DNA from: Gnetum montanum
Taxonomy: Eukaryota; Streptophyta; Gnetopsida; Gnetales; Gnetaceae
NCBI GenBank assembly: GCA_015680685.1
Contig: MNCI01010754.1
Span: 124,001-188,000 of the forward strand
Length of the DNA stretch: 64,000 nucleotides
Reading direction: 5' to 3'
A program made the position numbers and the translations under genes. Positions 57,035 through 64,000 of the stretch are shown here, in pieces. Every line of letters begins with the position of its first letter. The stretch's first letter is position 1. The notes beneath the pieces were generated by a model, which searched no databases, was not told the origin of the DNA, and saw only the letters and a list, made by a program, of their open reading frames with translations.

Positions 57035-60000
57035 TCATGGGTTATCTTCATCCGCATCATCTTCGCCTACATCATTTACTCTTGCATCATTCCCTTTGTC
57101 ATTGCCTACCTCTGCATTGTCCTCATATGCCTCTTCATTCCTACCCTCCATGGGCCCTGCATCTTCATTTGAAACCTACATTGTTAAAGTGAAGTAGTTA
57201 GCTAGGGCAACACACACAAGCTAGAACAAAGCACAAGCATTAACACAACAGAAAGTGACTAACCCAAGATGGCCCTGTGTCCGTTTCGAAGGGAATGCAA
57301 TGTAAACTGAGCTCGAGGTGGTGCAGACCTCCTCCTCTATAATATTAGCCCAATGCCTATTACTTGGTTTAGCGTCTACAACAGCTTTCTCCTTTTTGAT
57401 GGCCATCCATCTCTGCAGTCCTAGAGAAAAGGAGGTGGTAACGGTCTTACCTATGGGAAGATCCACTTCCCATTCAGGAGGTTCACTAACCCTTACCTAC
57501 TCTTTAAACTTCTTATATTCCTCAAAAAGTGCCAATGGCATTTACAAAATCTTTATAAGTAAACGCCTCCATAGATGCATCTCTGTATAGTTTGTCGTAG
57601 CTGGCACGTTCTAGTTTATACATGTGTTTATGATTTTCCTGGGATTAATCCCACTTGTAAACTCTGGCATTGTAGTCTTTCCAATCTTGATTCTTCTGGG
57701 CCAACAAGTCCATCTGCATTCACTGTTCTATTATCTCTTGGGTGGCTTCATTGTTTTATCATATGACTGTCTAATATCTAGCATAATCTATCATAGTCGT
57801 GCACCAATTGCCATCATTACCATCATGGGCTATGAGGAATTCATTCCTAGATTTGAGGTCTCCCACTTTAGTGCTCAAGTAAACCTTCTCTTTCTCAGCT
57901 TTGTGGACCCATTTCCATAGGTCCTCATTAATGCACCTACACTCCCACAAGGAGCATGCTGACTACAAAGTGCACTTGCTAGCCTCGTCGTATATGTGAT
58001 GAGGCACCTCGGCCACTTTCGGCGAGCATGTAGGCACGAAACCAACCTTCAATGCCCATGTCAGGTCCCATTTGAGTCGAGAGGCTGTAACCACACAAAG
58101 GGCACATCATTCACATTAGCGTAGCAAGGTTAGCAAACCCAAGAACTCTAGAGTAGCAATACAAAGAGCCTAGTGTAGCTACTTTACTTACCAACTTCAA
58201 GATCAACCTATCTGAGATGGTTGATCATTTCGTCAATGACCCCTTGCATGAATGTAAGCTTGTCAAGGGTCTCATTCCATGGCTCCATGTGAATCATAGG
58301 GGGTCCTACAACATTAATAGTGGTGTCTGTCATATGACTAAATGTGTCAATAATGATTGAGGTGAACTATGATAAGGCTGTGAGTAAAATAATCAAATGT
58401 ATTGTGAAACTCACCAGCGTCTAATTGTAGTTCCCCTCATTTCTAATTCAAAACCATGGTAGCATCCTTGGAGTTCATCCATTCTCCCAATGTTGAACTA
58501 TGTTTGGCAAGGGGATCTCTGGCAGAAGTCCCTTCCAAGTTGATGCGAATTTCTTCTTTATTTGTTGGTGCCTTTCCTTTCGAGGCACTGGCATCCTCCT
58601 CATCCATAAGATACTCCTCTTCATCTCCAAAATGTACTTCTCATTAGCAGGAGGATTTTCCTTGACAACAAGAGCCCGTTCCTTAGTGATTGGAGCTCTT
58701 TCCTTCTTGACCAGGGCCCTTTCCTCTATGACTGGGGCCTTCGTGTCTTTATTTGTCACCCCCATCTTAGGGGTTGACATCTCTTCCTCACCTTCTTCTT
58801 CTTCTTATTATTCTTTCGTTGGTAGCAAAAAACATATTTGCATTAGTGTAAAGCAAGTTAGCTTAAAGTAGGTGCTACGCTATGCTATTATGCGTAGCAT
58901 AGCATAGCATAGCAAGCATTAACAAAGTAGGCGAGGAAGTAAACATAGGCAAAAGAATTTACCAATGTGGGGTTGTGTCCTACGTAGCTTGAACCACAGT
59001 GTCTGCCCCTCTTCTTCTTCTATACGGAGGATCTCCTTAGTTGGTTGAGGCCTATTTTGCCACATCTTGGTGGGCATCGTTTCGACGATGAGCCGCTTTC
59101 CCTGCAATATGCTACTGGCGGCAGTAGAGGGTGCCTCTCCCACGCTATCTTGGCCATGAAAGCTATAGGCAACTCGATCCTTCGTTGTCATAGAGAACAA
59201 CTACCCAATAGCCTCTAAGGGATCTTGGGGTTGGGTGGTCCGAAGGATTTGGTAGATCCATGGTTTGGAAATTTGATTGTGATTTCGCATAACCCAGGAT
59301 CTGTTCTCATCGACTACCAAAAACTCCACGAAACACCGCAAGTAGGCTATGTAAAAGGTGTAGTGCACATTAAAATAGTATTTCTACTTCTTATGAAGCT
59401 CGATGATTTTAGTATGTAGGCCTTTACATAGAAACCTAGCCTAGTTGTAGCGAGTGCCCTCTTCCATGACCTCTCACATCACCCAAGCTTGCTCAATCCC
59501 AAGGATCTTTCCTTGGGAAAGTAGCTAGGGGAATGTGAGAGCACTAAAGATGAAATAAACCTCTTTGGTGGATCTCAGCCTAACCTTATCCATGGGGATC
59601 CCCTTTCACTCTTTTGTAGCCCCTAGCCACTCCTCAATGTCCTCCTTTTAATGGTTAACCTCTTTCTTGGCCTTTGACCCTATAAGGATGCCATCAGTAG
59701 GGACACCGAAAAGGTCCACGAATAGCTAGTCGTTGATCTCAAGGACCACTCAGATGTCATGTACACGTGTGCGGAAGTGATCTACCTTTTCAGAAAAGGA
59801 GTCAGCTAGGGCCAGCATCTTAGTAGCAAGGATGCTTAGATTCGGGGCTAGGAACAAATCCAAGAGCCCAGCACCTTGAAGGTGCTTGATTAGGGATTCT
59901 GAGGCCGTGTTGCATATCCAATGTTGGCTCTCATCTACCTCCCCATACTTGAAGTAGATATTTGCCTCCTAGATCCTAGTGGTTATCATCATTACCTCCT

Positions 60001-61581
60001 AGGATTTCTTTGCCCTATAACAGTTTGCACAGAAGCAGTTAGCAGAAAATCATAAAAAACACAAAAAATAGCAATGATACTTGAACATGTAGTAACTACT
60101 ATTTAGCTTACAAGCTTATATGGTGATGGGGATGGAACAAGACTAACTAAGACATATTCAATGGTGATCAGTTTAAAGGGTGCCCATCCCTCATCCAACC
60201 AACCAAACTCCTTTCATCTATTGTAGAGTTTGGGATACCAGGTTGGGTAGGTTTGGTACTCACCCCCGCATTGGCCTATCACACATGCGCGTAGATTCTC
60301 AACAGAAGAGAACTCCCGCAGCACCATCTGTGCTAGGTTTAATGCATCCGTATTTCCATGAAGCCCCTCCTCATTGATGTAAAACCTGGTAACAAAAACA
60401 CACTATTAACATTCAGCTAGTGTAGCAAATATTACCTAGCATAGCGAAACATGGCTAAAAAACTCACCTGCTAGCACTGTAGATGGTTCCCGGTGGGTTT
60501 TGGAAGCACGTTCCCACATGACGTGCAATAAACAAAGTGTTGTAGAGATGGTAGAAATTATACTTGGGCATATCCTAAATCCAAGAAAAATGCCTAAAAT
60601 TTCTAGGGCACTAACTGGACCCTTCTCCCTATCCACTGCTAATTTCCCCATCTATCAAAAATCTTAGAATACCCTTATTTGCCCTAGGCAATAGGGTTTC
60701 TGTTATGGTGGCCGCTACCTCCTTTGCCAAGTGTGACCAAATGATCACACTGAAGCGTTGGAGGAGGAATTGTAGGAACTCCTGTGCTCCATCCTAGAAC
60801 TAGACTGCCTCCTCCCCCATGCATGCATGGGGTGGAGGAACATTAGCCATTGGTCAACTCACGCAGCACAAGACCCCTAAAATTTCTAGGATAATCAAGA
60901 TTGGCCTTAGAGCTACTCTGCACATCATAATAGCAAATGTTAACATCATGTCCAAGTGCAATACATACATATCATAGCCCAATTAGCATTCTAGCAAATA
61001 GAATAGCATCATTTTCTTCATGCACATAGCATAGCAAAAACACAAAAGAAATAGCATAGAAACATTAGCTTAGCATAGTAACAGAGCAATTAGCCCTAAT
61101 GAAGTGATTAACATTACACCATAATAGAACATGTGTTATACTGTCACATCACACATGGCCAAACCCTCTTGAGGATCCTACGCTACGCTATTCGCATGCC
61201 AAGTAGCTCAAATCGTCTAAGCCCCTATGTTAATGATAGCCGCAGTGATGGTAGTCTAGGCAACCTTGCATGCAACCTTAGTGTACCATTTGTACACCCG
61301 TCATGGCCGAAACAACAATAGTGGTGGTGTAAGGGCCAAAAAAATGATAACACAATGATAGAAAAAACACAGAAAGCTAAACAAACTCGCAAAAACAAAA
61401 ACAAGGAAAAAACAAAAATAATAATAGAGGCATGAGGAAACAGAGGAAGCATAGCATCCTACTGTGTCAATGGTGTCTCCTCTCGCACCACGACACACAC
61501 TTGCATCATGCACCCTAGGGTTTTCGTCACTTCATCGACCTTAGCAAGTGCTGCGTGTTTGCGTTCTTTCCTAGGAGCCAT
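57035..61581 (-). pseudogene. Antisense multi-exon gene in the protease-RT spacer of element C
   Basis: Homologue of 41205-49105 in D. Minus strand: ATG at 61581 (MAPRKERKHAALAKVDEVTK); exon 2 60917-60468 (450 bp); exon 3 60385-60112 (274 bp: FYINEEGLHGNTDALNLAQM ... EFGWLDEGWAPFKL); exon 4 59975-58963 (FKYGEVDESQHWICN; YYFNVHYTFYIAYLRCFVEF); exon 5 about 58800-58430 (Glu/Lys-rich); exon 6 about 58350-58190 (DTTINVVGPPMIHMEPWNET); exon 7 about 58090-57275 (EKEKVYLSTKVGDL; LPIGKTVTTSFSLGLQRW); last exon about 57170-57035, acidic, stop TGA. Borders follow GT...AG (for example AGCAG/GTGAGT at 60468). In-frame stops are TAG, TGA and TAA, mostly one-base changes from Gln, Trp or Arg codons. Introns carry TAGCATAG words. 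Function unknown. Confidence 0.75.
60468..60917 (-). pseudogene. FCP1/NIF-like HAD domain exon of the C antisense gene
   Basis: One frame over 450 bp. ALRPILIILEILGVLCCVS occupies the motif I position, again with Glu for the nucleophilic Asp. AQEFLQFLLQRFSVIIWSHL matches the 'FL.F....F.V.IW(S/T)' stretch, better preserved than in D. YNFYHLYNTLFIARHVGTCF then QNPPGTIYSAS matches the motif III region, with Ala-Arg in place of the acidic pair. Same length and landmarks as the D exon. The loss of acidic residues at the same places in both copies suggests it preceded their split. Confidence 0.55.
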
Positions 61582-62500
61582 CGTCTTTCCTACCAACTCT
61601 TTCCTCGTGGCTATGTCGAAATCGCCTTGCTCTTTATCGCTACAATCACCCTATGCTCTGAATGTGGGCTCTGCATTCCTAATGTGGCTTCTACGCTATT
61701 ACGATGAAAATGATGAGTTTACTAGGGGTCAATCCCTATTTATAGCCGTAGTAGTGAAAAGGGGAAACTTGCCATTCTCTCTCCCCGTTTAATGTGGAGT
61801 ATACAGTGTAGTGTAGCATGCTTGCCATGACATGGTAGCACTGTTCGCATTAAAATAGATGGGCTTGGGTGAAGATACTTGACATGCTTTGAGCTAGTCA
61901 GTTGCCTTCACAAAAAATATCTCCCTAGGTGGTCCCAAAAGACCTTAAACTAGCAATCTTAATACACAGCCTTAATCTAATTAGCAGTCCAAAAAGACTC
62001 TAAACTAGCAATCCTAACATGTGGTTCAACTGTAGTTAGCAGTCCACAAAGACCTTAAAGTAGTAGTGTCAACCTTTATATGTGTTAGCATTCTACAATG
62101 ACATTAAACTAGCAGTTTCACATTTTTACATCAGTAGTTTTGCACTCTTTTACAACTTTCTATTCTTTATACTAGTGGTTTTGCATTTTCACCTCTAGGC
62201 GGTCCGTAATGACCTTAAACTAATACTTTAACCTATTGGCAGTCTGTAAAGATGTTAAACTAGTAGTTTTTGCATTTTTACATTAGCATTTTTACATTCT
62301 TACATAAGCAATTTTGCACTTTTACTTCTAGGCAGTCTGCCACGAGATTAAACTAGCAAACCTTAAGCTTTCTATCACACTTTGCATCTATCTCGATTGT
62401 TCACATTTCATTTCTATTTTGCAAATTTTCACTATGCATAGTTGCTACGAACAGGTATGTCTTGACTAGCCTTTTATTTCGTTTTGGTAGGTTGGGCGAG
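61582..62500. repeat. Spacer with dispersed words between antisense gene and C RT
   Basis: At 61925-62360 six or more copies of GCAGTCCACAAAGACCTTAA ending in ACTAG-like sequence, with variants such as GGCGGTCCGTAATGACCTTA and GGCAGTCTGTAAAGATGTTA. These are the same words as in the D spacers, in the same orientation relative to gag-pol. 61582-61920 would be the antisense promoter region. A candidate sense splice acceptor (TTTCGTTTTGGTAG) lies near 62495-62508. Confidence 0.6.
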
Positions 62501-62509
62501 GATGGAAAT

Positions 62510-64000
62510 CCATCATGATCTCTCTTCACCTCTAGCTTTAGCAGGTCCACATGGCAAACTTGCAAGACAATTGAACCCAGATCTAGTAGACTAGGAATCA
62601 TCCACAGTTAGCACCATAGCATCCTTAGAAGCATCCCTAGACTAGCCTGAGCATTTGGTCCAAGCCCTAGATTTAGAGGCTAGGGATGTAACTAAGGACC
62701 CTCTTATTGAAACGCCTATGACCACATCCAAGGGGGAAGTAAAAACGTTGAAACCTAGTTCCCTTCTAGATTCACAAATGCACAAAGATGTAGCCAAAAT
62801 TCTGCAAGACAACATTGAAGTCTTTGCATGGTCATACAGTGACATGTTGGGTTTATATCCAAGGATGATATAGCACAACATCATCTTAGATCCATGCATG
62901 AAAGAGGTTAAGTAGAAGGCTTGTAAGGTTAAACCAGAGATCACAGTAACCGTAAGGGATGAAATCACTAAGCTATACCAGGCTGGTTTCATCTGAGTTG
63001 TTGATTACTTGGAATGGGTATCCAACATCATTGTAGTTTCTAAGAAAATGGGAGAAATACAAATCTGTATAGACTTTTGAGATTTGAAAAAGGTAACGAT
63101 CAAAAATGATTTCCCACTTCCAAGCATCAATCAACTCATTGACACTATAGCTGGTCATGCTCTATTATCCTTCATGGATGGTTTCTTTAGCTACAACCAA
63201 ATTCGCATTAACCTAGAGCATTAGTTAACAAAAACCTTCATGACCCCATGGGATACCTTTTGTTACACTATGATGCCTTTTGGGCTTAAGAACGCCAGAG
63301 CAACCTACTAGCGAGCCATGACTTACATCTTTAGTGACTACATCTTAGAAACGCTAAACGACTATGTGGATGATATAGTGGTGAAATCCAAGGAAGCCGT
63401 TGATCATCCCAATGATCTAGGTGTAGTCCTCAAGTGTTGCCAGATGCACAACTTGCTTCTCAATCCTAAAAAGTGTGTCTTCAATGTAAGAACCAGGTGC
63501 ATGTTAGGGTTTGTAGTATTGGAGGTCGAAATACAAGTGGACCCTAATAAAGTAAAGGCCATCATTAACCTAGCACCACCTATGAATCTTAAGGAATTAC
63601 ATGGGTTACAAGGTAGAGTATAATTCATCATAAGGTTTATAGAAAAATTGACTGACAAGTTACACCCCATGAAACATCTACTGAAAAAAGTGATTAACTT
63701 TGAATGGACACCATAGTGCGAACACGCCTTCGATGATCTAAAGAAAGACCTTTTGCACCTCCCAACTGTTTACCCACCATAGAGGAATAATCCTTTCTAC
63801 ATCTACCTTGCTACCTCAGACACATCTATTGTGGTACTGTTATGTCAGAAATGGGATGATGGTTCTAAGATACCAGTGTACTACCTAAGTGATGCATTAA
63901 TAGTGTATGAAGCGAAATACAAAGAGGTGAAGAGAAGCTGCCTTACCTTCGTGTTTTCATTGAAAAAGTGGAGACAATATCTTTTTTGTAGTAAAATCAA
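62510..64000 (+). pseudogene. Reverse transcriptase and RNase H start of element C (continues past edge)
   Basis: HLVQALDLEARDVTKDPLIE and DIAKILQ-type linker (DNIEVFAWSYSDMLGLYP) precede RT: ITKLYQAGFI, DFPLPSINQLIDTIAGHALL, TPWDTFCYTMMPFGLKNARA, then the active site YVDDIVVKSKEAVD (63361) with its Asp pair intact. Thumb and RNase H follow: LNPKKCVFNV, LHPMKHLLKKVINFEWTP, NPFYIYLATSDTSI, SCLTFVFSLKKWRQYLF at the edge. It is homologous along its length to 40549-38970 (minus). Stops at about 62872, 62995, 63079, 63222 and 63310 are mainly TAG/TGA/TAA. Confidence 0.9.

Larger units (their letters stand above)
24406..64000 (+). mobile_element. Tat/Ogre-like Ty3/gypsy element C, extends past right edge
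   Basis: Components on the plus strand: 5' LTR 24406-26091, primer-binding site 26098-26116, gag 26501-28802 continuing at 32516-33130, protease about 55631-56580, a spacer with an antisense gene (57035-61581), and RT/RNase H from about 62500 onward. Removing the solo-LTR-like insertion (28803-32515) and element D (33131-55625) restores continuous gag-protease reading. About 13.4 kb of C itself is present and the 3' part lies outside. Size and domain order fit the Tat/Ogre lineage. Element D, which is related, shows the second RNase H diagnostic of Tat. Confidence 0.85.

Overview
The window is about 64 kb of plant nuclear DNA made almost entirely of old, nested LTR retrotransposons. I see no intact host gene. 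The nested Ty3/gypsy (Athila-like and Tat/Ogre-like) and Ty1/copia lineages, AT-rich CpG-poor sequence, frames broken mostly by TAG stops, and a 276-base run of N all suggest a draft assembly of a large, repeat-rich plant genome. A gymnosperm-like genome is possible, but species cannot be read from the sequence.

Layout. (1) 1-12 kb: an Athila-like LTR on the minus strand (67-993) with its primer-binding site running off the left edge; unassigned AT-rich DNA; a second Athila-like LTR on the plus strand (about 4005-4872) followed by a decayed gag; a possible tRNA-derived SINE near 8.3 kb; then unassigned DNA. (2) 11.5-24.4 kb: a minus-strand Ty1/copia element in two pieces (LTR plus RNase H at 11.5-12.64 kb; RT start, integrase and GAG-pre-integrase at 23.0-24.4 kb). 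It is split by a 5'-truncated Athila-like element B (12648-23001; gag, protease, RT, RNase H, integrase, a coiled-coil third ORF, 3' LTR). (3) 24406 to the right edge: a plus-strand Tat/Ogre-like element C, itself broken by a 3.7-kb solo-LTR-like insertion (28803-32515, duplication GAAAG) and by a complete minus-strand Tat/Ogre-like element D (33131-55625, duplication AGGAG). D is in turn broken by a second member of the solo-LTR-like family (44392-47228, duplication CTTAG). Nesting is four deep: copia > C > D > solo LTR.

The most unusual feature is shared by C and D. Between protease and reverse transcriptase, each carries a homologous multi-exon gene in antisense orientation (D: 41205-49105 plus; C: 57035-61581 minus). 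Exon structure is conserved (exon 2 is 450 bp in both; exon 3 is 271 and 274 bp). Exon 2 looks like an FCP1/NIF-type HAD phosphatase domain that lacks the catalytic aspartates in both copies. The spacers around this gene, a 27-bp array in C and a 38-bp satellite array in D all appear to be built from one shared word (about ATGRCYTWAAACTA). The solo-LTR-like insertions share their promoter/R/U5 half but carry different captured sequence, including the transmembrane segment and kinase N-lobe of an LRR receptor kinase.

All assignments come from reading translations and aligning by eye; no database search was run.
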